Positions 55,260 to 63,692 of a stretch of 64,000 bases of DNA are shown piece after piece. The stretch lies in assembly GCA_963849305.1 (NCBI GenBank), contig CAWKGV010000008.1:1-64000 (forward strand). Reading direction: 5' to 3'. Position 1 is the first letter of the stretch, and each line of letters begins with the position of its first letter. The position numbers and the translations under genes are program-made. The notes below the pieces were generated by a model that saw only the letters and a list, made by a program, of their open reading frames with translations, had not been told where the DNA came from and searched no databases. This stretch comes from CAWKGV01 sp963849305 (GTDB lineage: Bacteria > Pseudomonadota > Alphaproteobacteria > Acetobacterales > Acetobacteraceae).

Positions 55260-56849
55260 TCAGGGCGGTGTTGAGGGCGTCCACGGCATTAGTTCGTTGA
55301 TCTGGCTGATCGGGTGCCCATTGGCGATCTGGTCGAGGGTGTTGCGCAGATACGCTTCCGGGTTGATCTCATTGAGCTTGACGGTCTGCAGGATGGAGTA
55401 GATGGCGGCGGCGCGCTCGCCACCGGCATCTGATCCGGCGAACAGGTAATTCTTCCGTCCGAGCGCGATTCCGCGCATGGCGTTCTCGGCGATGTTGTTG
55501 TCGATCTCGAGCCTTGCGTCGGTGAGGAAGCGCGACAATGCCTCCTGCCGCTTCAGCGTATAGCGGAATGCCTCGGCCAGCTCTGACTTGGCCGATAGCC
55601 TGGTGACGACCTTGCCTGCCCAATTGAAGAACGCGGCGAGCAGCGGCGCGGCATCGGCCCGGTGCATCAGCCGCTCATCGGTCGGCGCGAAGCGCGCTTT
55701 GGCCTCGATGGCGTAGAAGGTGGCAATGCGCTCGATCGCCTGCTTGGCGACCGGAGACTTCTTGCCGTTCCAGACATCGAAGAACTTGCGCCGGCAATGC
55801 GCCCAGCAGGCGACCTCGGTGATCGCCTGGTTCGTGCGAAGGCTCCGATCGGTGGCGCGCTGATCGTAGAGTGCCTCGAAGCCAGCGTAGCCATCGGCCT
55901 GAAGGAAGCCGGTGAACTCTGCCAAATGCCCTGCCGGATGCGCGCCACCACGATCGGGACTGTAGAAGTAGGCGGCCGCCGGCGGCGCCGTGCCGCAGAA
56001 TGGTCGATCGTCGCGCACATACACCCAGAGCCGCCCGGTCTTGGTTCGGCCGAGACCTGGCGACAGCACTGGCACGGTGGTGTCATCGCCGTGGATCTTC
56101 TCCGCAGCGAACACGTGTCGTCTGATCCCCTCGACAATCGGCGCCAGCAGCCATGCCGCCTGACCGACCCAGTCGCACAGCGTGGATCGGTCGAGATCGA
56201 CCCCGTCGCGAGCATAGATGTCGCTCTGCCGGTAGAGCGGCAGGTGATCGCAGTATTTCGACACCAGCAGATGCGCGAGCATCGCCGGTGTGGCACGACC
56301 ACGCGGTGTCGGCATCGCGGGCGCAGGTGCCTGGGTGATCGCATCGCACGCCTTGCAGGCGTATTTGGGCCGGATATGCCGGATCACCTGGAAGCGGCCA
56401 GGCACATAGTCCAGCACCTCGGTCACGTCCTCGCCGAGCTTCGCCATGCCACCACCGCAGTCCGGGCAGACGCAGGCGCCATCAGCCGCAGGTTGATGAA
56501 CGATCTCCTGCCGCAGCAGGTGCTCGGGCAACGGCTTGCGCTTCGGCGTCGCACGCTGGCGCAGCGGCGGCGGCCGATGTTCCGCCGCCGCCTTGACGAT
56601 ATCCTCGGCCTCGCTGGTCTCCAGCTCTTCAAGCTGCAGGGCGAGCTGCTCGATCTGCCGGGTGATCCGTTCCGACGAACGGCCAAACTGCATGCGTCGC
56701 AGTTTGGCGATCTGGAACTTCAGCTTCTCGATCTCCAGTGTTCGCAGCTGAACCGAAAGTTCGGCCGCCTTCAGCTCGGCCTGACAGGCCAGCGCAAACG
56801 CGCGCAACGCCTCGGGATCGGCGGGCAGGTCAGCCATGGCGAGCGACAT
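55260..56849 (-). CDS. tnpC: IS66 transposase TnpC
   Basis: 529 residues, intact. N-terminal leucine-zipper-like helix (ELKAAELSVQLRTLEIEKLK), zinc-binding region CVCPDCGGGM and YACKACDA, DDE core with EKIHGDDTTVPVL (first Asp), FLQADGYAGFEALY (second Asp), and C-terminal RLEIDNNIAENAMRGIALGR with Glu. Full length for IS66. Confidence 0.95.
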   Translation of the reverse strand: MSLAMADLPADPEALRAFALACQAELKAAELSVQLRTLEIEKLKFQIAKLRRMQFGRSSERITRQIEQLALQLEELETSEAEDIVKAAAEHRPPPLRQRATPKRKPLPEHLLRQEIVHQPAADGACVCPDCGGGMAKLGEDVTEVLDYVPGRFQVIRHIRPKYACKACDAITQAPAPAMPTPRGRATPAMLAHLLVSKYCDHLPLYRQSDIYARDGVDLDRSTLCDWVGQAAWLLAPIVEGIRRHVFAAEKIHGDDTTVPVLSPGLGRTKTGRLWVYVRDDRPFCGTAPPAAAYFYSPDRGGAHPAGHLAEFTGFLQADGYAGFEALYDQRATDRSLRTNQAITEVACWAHCRRKFFDVWNGKKSPVAKQAIERIATFYAIEAKARFAPTDERLMHRADAAPLLAAFFNWAGKVVTRLSAKSELAEAFRYTLKRQEALSRFLTDARLEIDNNIAENAMRGIALGRKNYLFAGSDAGGERAAAIYSILQTVKLNEINPEAYLRNTLDQIANGHPISQINELMPWTPSTPP

Positions 56850-56910
56850 AAGATAGCCTTGGCAGGTGCGGCAATTCGCCGACCATCATCAACAATGAAT
56901 CGCTGCCTTG

Positions 56911-57265
56911 TCAGACCAGCACTGGCCGCGCCGGCAACGGCGATGCTACCGTTCTGCGCCAGTCCATCGCCTCGATCAGCAGCGCCAATTGCGCCGGCGT
57001 CAGCGTCATCGCGCCATCAACAATCGGCGGCCATACGAAGCGGCCCTTCTCCAACCGCTTGGCGAACAGGCACAGACCGCTGCCGTCCCAGGTACAGCGC
57101 CTTCAAATAGTCACCGCGCTTGCCGCGGTACAGGAACAGGTGACCACTGAACGGGTCGGCGCCGATGATCTGCTGTGCCTTGGCTGCCAGGCCATCGAAC
57201 CCGTTGCGCAGATCAACCGGACGGCAGGCGAGGAATACCTTGGTGCCAGGTGCGAGGCTGATCAC
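56911..57265 (-). pseudogene. tnpB: IS66 Orf2 (TnpB), frameshifted
   Basis: MISLAPGTKVFLACRPVDLR, NGFDGLAAKAQQIIGADPFS and GHLFLYRGKRGDYLKALY, then one extra base near 57092 breaks the frame before DGSGLCLFAKRLEKGRF and MTLTPAQLALLIEAMDW, ending at 56911. Total 355 bases, one more than a multiple of three. If real, the copy cannot make normal TnpB. Overlaps tnpA by four bases. Confidence 0.85.
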
Positions 57266-57672
57266 ACCGCGCCCTTCACGGCACGTAATACCCGCGACAG
57301 AGCCTTCTCACTGACGGATGCACCGACCTTCACCCGCACGCCATTGGGAAGCGCGATCTCGATCTTGCTGGTGCGTTCTTCCCGCTGCTCGCCTGTCGGC
57401 AACCGCGGCTCAGGTGCCACCAGCAGTGCCGGCGGCGCTTCATTTGTCCGACCGATCACGCCAATCGGCCTGAACTCCATCGGCTCCGCCCTGTGCGGCG
57501 GCATGGCCGCCTTCGCCACCGATCGCCAGTTGTAGAGCAGGCTCTCCGATAGCCCATGACGCCGCGCGACCATCGCAACGCGGCCACCTTCCGCCTCCAC
57601 CTCAGCGAGCAGAGCCGCCTTCTCTTCCCCCGTCCACTTCCGCCGGCGCGTGACGATCTCCGCCTCGGTCAT
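57262..57672 (-). CDS. tnpA: IS66 Orf1 (TnpA), HTH protein
   Basis: 136 residues: TRRRKWTGEEKAALLAEVEA and VAMVARRHGLSESLLYNWRS form the helix-turn-helix, followed by a Pro-rich linker and IEIALPNGVRVKVGASVSEK. Accessory DNA-binding protein of IS66. Ribosome-binding site lies within the hairpin at 57676-57705. Confidence 0.92.
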   Translation of the reverse strand: MTEAEIVTRRRKWTGEEKAALLAEVEAEGGRVAMVARRHGLSESLLYNWRSVAKAAMPPHRAEPMEFRPIGVIGRTNEAPPALLVAPEPRLPTGEQREERTSKIEIALPNGVRVKVGASVSEKALSRVLRAVKGAV

Positions 57673-57675
57673 TCA

Positions 57676-57705
57676 GCCTCCTTCTGGAACACTCCAGAAG
57701 GAGGC
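57676..57705 (-). promoter_or_regulatory. Hairpin over the tnpA ribosome-binding site
   Basis: Same perfect 13-base-arm hairpin as at 61-90, three bases upstream of the tnpA start on the minus strand. It pairs the AAGGAGG that would recruit ribosomes. Confidence 0.65.
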
Positions 57706-57769
57706 TCCCGAAGCAGCAACATCTCTGACCGCGCCGCACGCCGCCAGACGGGTCACACCAAACGCTTAC

Positions 57770-58064
57770 TCCTCACCGACGCAAGGCTCGAGATCGACAA
57801 CAACATCGCCGAGAACGCCATGCGCGGAATCGCGCTCGGACGGAAGAATTACCTGTTCGCCGGATCAGATGCCGGTGGCGAGCGCGCCGCCGCCATCTAC
57901 TCCATCCTGCAGACCGTCAAGCTCAATGAGATCAACCCGGAAGCGTATCTGCGCAACACCCTCGACCAGATCGCCAATGGGCACCCGATCAGCCAGATCA
58001 ACGAACTAATGCCGTGGACGCCCTCAACACCGCCCTGATCCAACGGTCGTCACCAAACGCTTAC
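57770..58064 (+). mobile_element. IS66 remnant: tnpC C-terminus and terminal repeat, inverted
   Basis: Plus-strand frame LTDARLEIDNNIAENAMRGI to NELMPWTPSTPP and stop 58036-58038 repeats the last about 87 codons of TnpC, followed by the terminal repeat CACCAAACGCTTAC at 58051-58064. It is the opposite orientation to, and directly abuts, the complete copy. The two copies match in this part. Produced by IS insertion into, or deletion next to, a second IS66 copy. Confidence 0.9.
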
Positions 58065-58076
58065 AGATTTCAACCA

Positions 58077-58481
58077 CTAGGATGCCGATGAAGCATCCTG
58101 GAACATGGGATCAATTGGGACCTGAAAACCGAAGGCCAGCCTATTAGTCTTATTGGCCATTCCGACGGTAGCCAGTACCTCGCCCCACATCTTCTCCGTC
58201 ACTCCTGCCTTGCGCGCGGCCGCACCGTGCGAAGCAATGCAGTAGCCGCATCCGTTCGTGATGCTGACCGCCAGATAGATTATCTCCTTGGTGACCGCGT
58301 CGAGGGCACCAGGAGCCATCACCTCTTTCAAGCTGTCCCAGGTTCTTTTCAAAGTTGGCGGATGTGCGGCCAGCGCCTTCCAGAAGTTGTTCACGTCCCG
58401 GACACCACGTGAACGCTTAATATCATCAAAAACTGCCCTAACCTTGGCAGAAGCGCCTTCGTATTGGATTGGATCTAGCAT
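58077..58481 (-). CDS. Carboxymuconolactone decarboxylase/AhpD-like protein
   Basis: 134 residues from ATG 58481 with AAGGAG upstream. All-helical AhpD-like protein with Cys78-x-x-Cys81 and His85 in NGCGYCIASHG, the redox motif of alkylhydroperoxidase AhpD-core proteins, rather than a decarboxylase. Likely peroxide defence or related redox function. Ends 12 bases from the IS66 remnant. Confidence 0.9.
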   Translation of the reverse strand: MLDPIQYEGASAKVRAVFDDIKRSRGVRDVNNFWKALAAHPPTLKRTWDSLKEVMAPGALDAVTKEIIYLAVSITNGCGYCIASHGAAARKAGVTEKMWGEVLATVGMANKTNRLAFGFQVPIDPMFQDASSAS

Positions 58482-58739
58482 GAGACGTCTCCTTTCAGAT
58501 TGCATCCACTGTCCACACAAGCGACCGACACTTGGCCCATCGCACGTGAGGATCACCTGGGAGTGTCCTTCACGCGGTCGGACCACCTAAAGATGTACCG
58601 GTGCAACCCTCAACCCACACCAAAGCGTCAGGCGAGGCTGCGACACCCTCGTCGATTCGCCCGCAGCGCACAAATGCCGGAACCACAGCCAGAGCTGCGC
58701 GAGCAGCACCATGACGTTACATTTGTGCAGCTACAAGGA

Positions 58740-59430
58740 AACGCCGCGATCTGACCTCGGCGCCAGTGATGTAGGCGCTGTCACCGGCCAGCAGGAAAAG
58801 GGCCAGTTTCGCGACCTCGTCCGCCGTGCCCATGCGCTTCATCGGCACCTGGAGCACGCGTTGCCGGTTCTGTTCCGGGCTACGCACCTGGAGCATTTCG
58901 GTATCGATCGGACCCGGATGACCGAGTTCACCCGGATGTTGCGCGGCGCCAGGTCGATCGCCGCCGCCTTGGACATGCCGCGCAAAGCCCATTTGCTCGC
59001 GCAGTACGCGAAGGCGCCGGGCGAACCGCGCAGGCCCGCGACCGAAGAGATATTGACGATGGATCCGCCGTCGGCACGTTCCATGGCCCCGACCACCGCC
59101 TTCATGCCCAGAAAACAACCCAGCTGATTGATGCGCACGTGCCGTTCGAACAAAGCCACGTCCGTCTCCAGCAGCGTCGCCGGGATGTAAATGCCGGCAT
59201 TGTTGACCAAGCCATAGAGAGGGCCGAGCTGCTCGGCCGCCTCGACGGCCCGGACCCAGTCTCCTTCCTCGACCACGTCGTGACGAAGAAACCGCACCCT
59301 CGCCAAGCTCGCTGGCCAGGCGCCGTCCTTCGGCCTCAAGGATATCGCCAATGACCACTTTGGCGCCCTTTGACATGAGCAGTCTTGCCTCGGCGGCGCC
59401 CTGTCCGCGCGAAAGTGAGGAAAAATTCTG
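58740..59430 (-). pseudogene. Short-chain dehydrogenase/reductase, truncated and frameshifted
   Basis: Readable pieces: RGQGAAEARLL and KGAKVVIGDILEAEGRRLAS, then VRFLRHDVVEEGDWVRAVEA, LVNNAGIYIPATLLETD, NISSVAGLRGSPGAFAYCAS (Ser and Tyr) with WALRGMSKAAAIDLAPRNIR, and PIDTEMLQVRSPEQ. The first strand with the TG start is missing, frames change near 59300 and 58920, and the final VDGG is absent. Not functional as it stands. Confidence 0.75.
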
Positions 59431-59442
59431 GCAACAGGCAAT

Positions 59443-60412
59443 TCATTCCGCGGTTCCGGTAGTGATCCGGACCAGATAGTTGGTTCCCGACTCCGGCGCC
59501 CAGACCTCACCTGGGCGGCCTGCAATTTGCCGGACGTCTGCCCCGGGCCTGGGACTTGGGAACGCCTCGAATCGACCGGCCGCAGGATCGAAGCTCAGGA
59601 TCGCGTTGGCGCCGAAGTCGCTGAGCCAAACCATGTCGTGCTCGTCCACGTAGATCGCATATGGTCGCGGCGAGGCTCCAGGGATGCGCCAAGATCGCCA
59701 GCCTCCATTGGCCGGATTGAAGCGCGCGATCTGGCCGCCGCTCCACTCGCTGACCCACACCCCGCCTGTGGAGTCCGCCCGGACGCGCCGGGCACCCTGA
59801 TCTGGCGTTGGCGGCTCGATGACCGTGGCGGCGCCGGTTTGCGTATTGATCCGCGCGATGTAGCTGCCGGCGAGCGAGGCAAAATACACCCCGCCATCCT
59901 TCGTGGTGGTGATGCCATAAGGGCCAGGGCCTTTCGGCGCGTCCCAGACGCGCATCTCGGCCGAGCGTGGGTCCAGCCGGCCGTAGATACCAGACTGCCC
60001 GGTGAACCAGAGGGCTCCATTCCGGTCGAAGGTGGCCGTATTGAGATTTGCCGCACGCCGGTCCGCCGGTAGCGGAAATCTCTGGACGACGCGAGTCCGT
60101 GGGTCGACCCGGACGATTGCGTTAAGCCCGCCGTCAGTGATCCAGGGTGCTCCGTCCGGGCCGATAATCACGCCGTGCGGCGCCGATCGGCGACCGAGGG
60201 GGATCTCCTCGACCTTGCCGGTCCGGGGATCGAGTTCGGCCGAGCACGCCTTTCTGCTGCCCAGTGTACCAGACCCGGCCATCAGGCGCCGACGCGACGT
60301 CATGCGGTCCGCTGCCAGAGGGGAGGGGGAAATCGGTCCAGCGGACATCGGCCGCCGCCGTTGTCGAGAAGAGGAACAGCGCCATGAGCGCTAGGCGAAT
60401 CGCAGCGCGCAT
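59443..60412 (-). pseudogene. Virginiamycin B lyase-like beta-propeller, exported, one frameshift
   Basis: Start ATG 60412 with AAAGGAG upstream. Signal peptide (RLALMALFLFSTTAAADV), then blades with repeated W/F-xT/D-G motifs: SGPHDVASAPDGRVWYTGQQ, APHGVIIGPDGAPWITDGGL, NGALWFTGQSGIYGRLDP, PGPYGITTTKDGGVYFAS and PYAIYVDEHDMVWLSDFGAN. A frameshift near 60243 separates the first blade. Family includes Vgb and SMP-30-like lactonases; true substrate unknown. Confidence 0.75.
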
Positions 60413-60563
60413 CGCAATCTCCTTTGCTGGCCGCCTTGTCAGCCCGATCGTCGGCGAGGCATTCGATCGTAGGCATGCAGCGGATCGGGTAGCCAGGCCG
60501 ATTCTCATAATGCGGAGCATCGCGCTGGCGGCAATCGGTGGACTGGAGCGCGGATAGCTGTTT

Positions 60564-62000
60564 TTACGGGATCATACTCCAGAACGCCGTCTTTCGACCG
60601 TGCTCCTGGCGCAGCTTGCTGACGTAGGCGTCGTGCGTCTCAAAGGAGGCGTAATTCGCGATTGCTGAAGCGAGGCCCGCGCAGTCCCGAAGATGGCGGG
60701 CAGCATGTCCATAGCGCTTGGCCCGGCTTTGCGTCAGTGAGAAATTGATCATGGCCCTTAGCAACAGTGTCGCCGCGAGCGGGTACTTGGCCGCAAGCGC
60801 CTCGGCCGCAGGCGTCAGAATCTCGTAGTAGTTGCCATCCAAGTCTGTGACGCGGCGGATAACTGTCCGCGCCGCTCTATCCAACGAAGGCCACGACGCT
60901 AGAAACGAGATAGCTTGAGGCAAGTTGCCATATCGTTCAGCGTAACCGAGCGCGCGTTGTTCGGCCTCGAAATCATCAAAGTCCGGCAGACGCTTCAGGT
61001 AGTCACGCAAATGCCGCGCCGAGAGAGCTCGTTCGAAGCAGGACCAGCGGACAGCCTGTGCCTCACCGCCACGCCCAAGGGCTTCCAGAACGTCAATTCG
61101 CGCATCCTCCCATTCAAAATCGGGCCAGCCGTCGCGCCGATGCTCTGCCGCCTCGATGGTCTGCCAGGCCTGGCCAATCCGTCCCGCGGCGAGCAGGCGC
61201 CGCGCTATTCCAGCGGCGATCTTCGGCAACTTTCTGAGCGGTTCCTCATATTGGGCGATGAATGAGTCGACATCGCCCTGGGCGTCCGCAATTTCCTGCA
61301 GCGCCAGTCGGACAGTGCTGACGCGCGAGCGTTCGGCTATGTCGTCGGCGTAGATCGCCCCGCCGGGTCCCCAGCCCACAACCTTACGCTCGTTCGCCGC
61401 CGGCTTTCGGATCGGCTCCGCCGATAGCGCGTTCATGCGCTGCTTGAGATGTTCCAATCCCGCAGGTCCCAGAGCAGGCTGGAGTGCCCGGATCAGCCCA
61501 TCGAACTGCCCGTAATCGTTTTGGAGCAGGGAGCCGAACACTTGCTCCCCAAGCTGTTTCGGATCGGGTCTGGCTGAGGCGGCAATGGCACCAAGATCAG
61601 CCACCGCGGTGTGGAAGACATTGGCGACCGTTCCGCTGCTGTCATCACAGCGGGCAAACACGGGGCTGGCGAGCTCCAGAAATCGCCACATCAGCTCCAG
61701 CCCTTCGGCGGGCAGGCGTGTGGCCACCTGGCCAACGATAGCCCGGCGTTGCGCGTCCCGATCGTCGACCAGCGATTTTCGATTTTGCCAGTCAACGAAG
61801 GAGCGCGATCTCGCGATCGTCGCCAATCGCTTGCGGATTGGTTTGGCAACCTCAGCCGGGCTCTCCGCGCCCGCCAGTTCCAGGCGCAGCCGCCGTTTGA
61901 TCGCCGCATTCCCCAGGCTAACCTCCATTAACAGTTGAGCGAGGCGCGACGCCCCGAGAGCCTCCAGGTTGTCAGCGTTCAGGGTCTTTTTCGATGCCAT
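60564..62000 (-). CDS. DUF6880-family protein
   Basis: 478 residues from ATG 62000 (MASKKTLNADNLEALGASRL); an upstream in-frame extension is not needed. Conserved ELAGAESPAEVAKPIRKRLA, RSRSFVDWQNRKSLVDDRDA near the N-terminus, then TPR-like helical pairs through to YVSKLRQEHGRKTAFWSMIP. Cytoplasmic alpha-solenoid of unknown function. Intact. Confidence 0.85.
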   Translation of the reverse strand: MASKKTLNADNLEALGASRLAQLLMEVSLGNAAIKRRLRLELAGAESPAEVAKPIRKRLATIARSRSFVDWQNRKSLVDDRDAQRRAIVGQVATRLPAEGLELMWRFLELASPVFARCDDSSGTVANVFHTAVADLGAIAASARPDPKQLGEQVFGSLLQNDYGQFDGLIRALQPALGPAGLEHLKQRMNALSAEPIRKPAANERKVVGWGPGGAIYADDIAERSRVSTVRLALQEIADAQGDVDSFIAQYEEPLRKLPKIAAGIARRLLAAGRIGQAWQTIEAAEHRRDGWPDFEWEDARIDVLEALGRGGEAQAVRWSCFERALSARHLRDYLKRLPDFDDFEAEQRALGYAERYGNLPQAISFLASWPSLDRAARTVIRRVTDLDGNYYEILTPAAEALAAKYPLAATLLLRAMINFSLTQSRAKRYGHAARHLRDCAGLASAIANYASFETHDAYVSKLRQEHGRKTAFWSMIP

Positions 62001-62438
62001 GATGTCCCCAGCCCTGCGGCGCCATACCTGAGTTCCGGGCGAGGTCAACAATAGTCCGCTCTTGGCGATCCGAGGTACGTGGACCGAGGCCGAGAGCCAA
62101 GTCTCACCCTCGTGGCCAGCAGCTGTTCGCCATTCCAATCCACAGGCCCCGGGGTCCTTTCAACGAGTTGGCGGATCTGGTTTGCTGAGAACGGGAGGCG
62201 AACGGGATACCAACTCGGCGTCCGAAGGCGTGAGCTAACTGACTGATCCAACACCCAGAAAAGCTTGTAGACTAAATCCGGGCAGTCTCAAGCTCCGGAG
62301 AGAAATCGCCGTTCGGAGAGAGTCTCTGGCGGTCATTGCGGCTTCGAAGTATCAAGCCAAACAGCGAACCCCTTGCGGAACCTGGGCCATCTGGCCGGCC
62401 CAGGCGGCAGCTGAGAATGGTTGCGGTGGACCGACTGG
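62001..62438. other. Intergenic stretch with one possible small frame
   Basis: Minus-strand frame 62045-62254 from a GTG encodes 69 residues (RTPSWYPVRLPFSANQIRQL, then VERTPGPVDWNGEQLL) that look protein-like but match nothing that I know and end abruptly; possibly a gene fragment. The rest shows no gene. Confidence 0.3.
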
Positions 62439-62510
62439 AGCGGGCGAAGGGATTCGAACCCTCGACCCCAACCTTGGCAAGGTTGTGCTCTACCCCTGAG
62501 CTACGCCCGC
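62439..62510 (-). tRNA. tRNA-Gly(GCC)
   Basis: A complete 72-base cloverleaf on the minus strand: acceptor GCGGGCG/CGCCCGC, D stem GCTC/GAGC, anticodon stem CAACC/GGTTG with loop TTGCCAA (anticodon GCC), T arm with GTTCGAATCC. CCA is not encoded. A conserved tRNA marks the return to core genome and is a possible integration site, though no att duplicate was found. Confidence 0.95.
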
Positions 62511-62696
62511 GCGCCGTTGGCGCGGCGTGTCTAGAAGTCTTGCCCGGCAAATGCAAGGCGCTCCCGACGGGTGTTCCGGGCTCGCCCTGGACGGGAAGCC
62601 TTCGCCCGCGCCATGCTTGCCATGAGATGCCGCGCTTGCGGGATGCTCGCGCCGGAACATCTATGCAGCAGACGTCAGCTCCAGGAACGAGACGCC

Positions 62697-63680
62697 ATGG
62701 ATGTGATCATTGGCCGGAATCAACCCGGCCAGCCTCAAGCCGCCCAGCCTCGAAACGCCCAGCCTGGGGCCCTCCTGGGCGATGCCGCCCAGGGCGTGAT
62801 CGTCGAGGGCGATCAGAAGACGTTCATGAAGGACGTCGTCGAGGCATCCCGCCAAGTCCCGGTGCTGGTCGATTTTTGGGCAACCTGGTGCGGCCCGTGC
62901 AAGCAGCTCACGCCCACGCTGGAGAAGGTGGTCCGAGCCGCCGAGGGCCGGGTTCGACTGGTTAAGATCGACATCGACCAGAACCGCGCGCTAGTCCAGC
63001 AACTCGCCCAGCTCGGCTTGCCGCTGCAATCGGTTCCGACCGTCGCCGCCTTCTGGCAGGGCCAGATCGCCGACATGTTCCAGGGCGCCCTGCCGGAATC
63101 GGAGGTGCGGCGGTTCGTCGAGGCGCTGCTTAAGATGGCCGGGGGCACCATGCCCAGCACCGACCTGCTGGCCGAGGCGAAGAGCGCGCTGGAGCAGGGC
63201 GACGCCCAGGGCGCGGGCGAGCTTTACAGCGCGCTGCTGCAACAGGAGCCGGAAAACGCCGAAGCCTGGGGCGGGCTGATCCGTGCGCTTATGGCGCTCG
63301 GCCAGGAGGAAGAGGCGGCCGAGGCGCTGGCCCAAGTGCCGCCAAAAATCGCCGAGCACGCCGAGGTCGCGGGGGCGCGCAGCGCGCTGGCGCTGGCCAG
63401 CGAGGGCCGGGTGGCCAAGGCCCAGCTTGCCTCGCTCGAGCAGCGGGTCGCCGCCGAGCCCTCCGACTTCGCGGCCCGTTACGATCTCGCCACCGCGCTC
63501 AATGCCCTCGGTGCCCGGACGGAGGCGGCCGAGCAGTTGCTGGAGGTCATTCGTCGCGACCGCGCCTGGAACGACGAGGCGGCGCGGCGGCAACTGCTGA
63601 AGTTCTTCGAAGCCTGGGGGTTCGAGAATCCGGCCACCCTGTCGGCGCGACGCAAGTTGTCGGCGCTGCTGTTCGCCTGA
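62697..63680 (+). CDS. cnoX: Thioredoxin-domain co-chaperone (YbbN/CnoX family)
   Basis: 327 residues from ATG 62697. Thioredoxin domain at about 36-145 with Cys65-Gly-Pro-Cys68 in FWATWCGPCKQ and cis-Pro in SVPTVAAF, then TPR-type repeats (AKSALEQGDAQGAGELYSAL; NAEAWGGLIRALMALGQEEE). Family members act as holdase chaperones linked to GroEL. Gln/Pro-rich N-terminal tail with three Gln-Pro-repeat units. Followed after 12 bases by the LON-domain gene. Confidence 0.93.
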   Translation: MDVIIGRNQPGQPQAAQPRNAQPGALLGDAAQGVIVEGDQKTFMKDVVEASRQVPVLVDFWATWCGPCKQLTPTLEKVVRAAEGRVRLVKIDIDQNRALVQQLAQLGLPLQSVPTVAAFWQGQIADMFQGALPESEVRRFVEALLKMAGGTMPSTDLLAEAKSALEQGDAQGAGELYSALLQQEPENAEAWGGLIRALMALGQEEEAAEALAQVPPKIAEHAEVAGARSALALASEGRVAKAQLASLEQRVAAEPSDFAARYDLATALNALGARTEAAEQLLEVIRRDRAWNDEAARRQLLKFFEAWGFENPATLSARRKLSALLFA

Positions 63681-63692
63681 AGCATCTCGCCG

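Larger units (their letters stand above)
55234..57769 (-). mobile_element. IS66-family insertion sequence, complete
   Basis: 2536 bases with terminal repeats whose outer 14 bases are identical and inverted (GTAAGCGTTTGGTG at 55234-55247; complement at 57756-57769). Contains tnpA, tnpB and tnpC in the IS66 order on the minus strand. The flanking 8-mers TGCGGACC (left) and TCCTCACC (right) differ, so there is no target duplication. tnpB carries a frameshift. Confidence 0.92.

Noticed and set aside
62439..62510. tRNA-Gly as attachment site of the island
   Set aside because: I found no second copy of its 3' end in the window, and the recombinase here is a serine type, which does not usually use tRNA genes.
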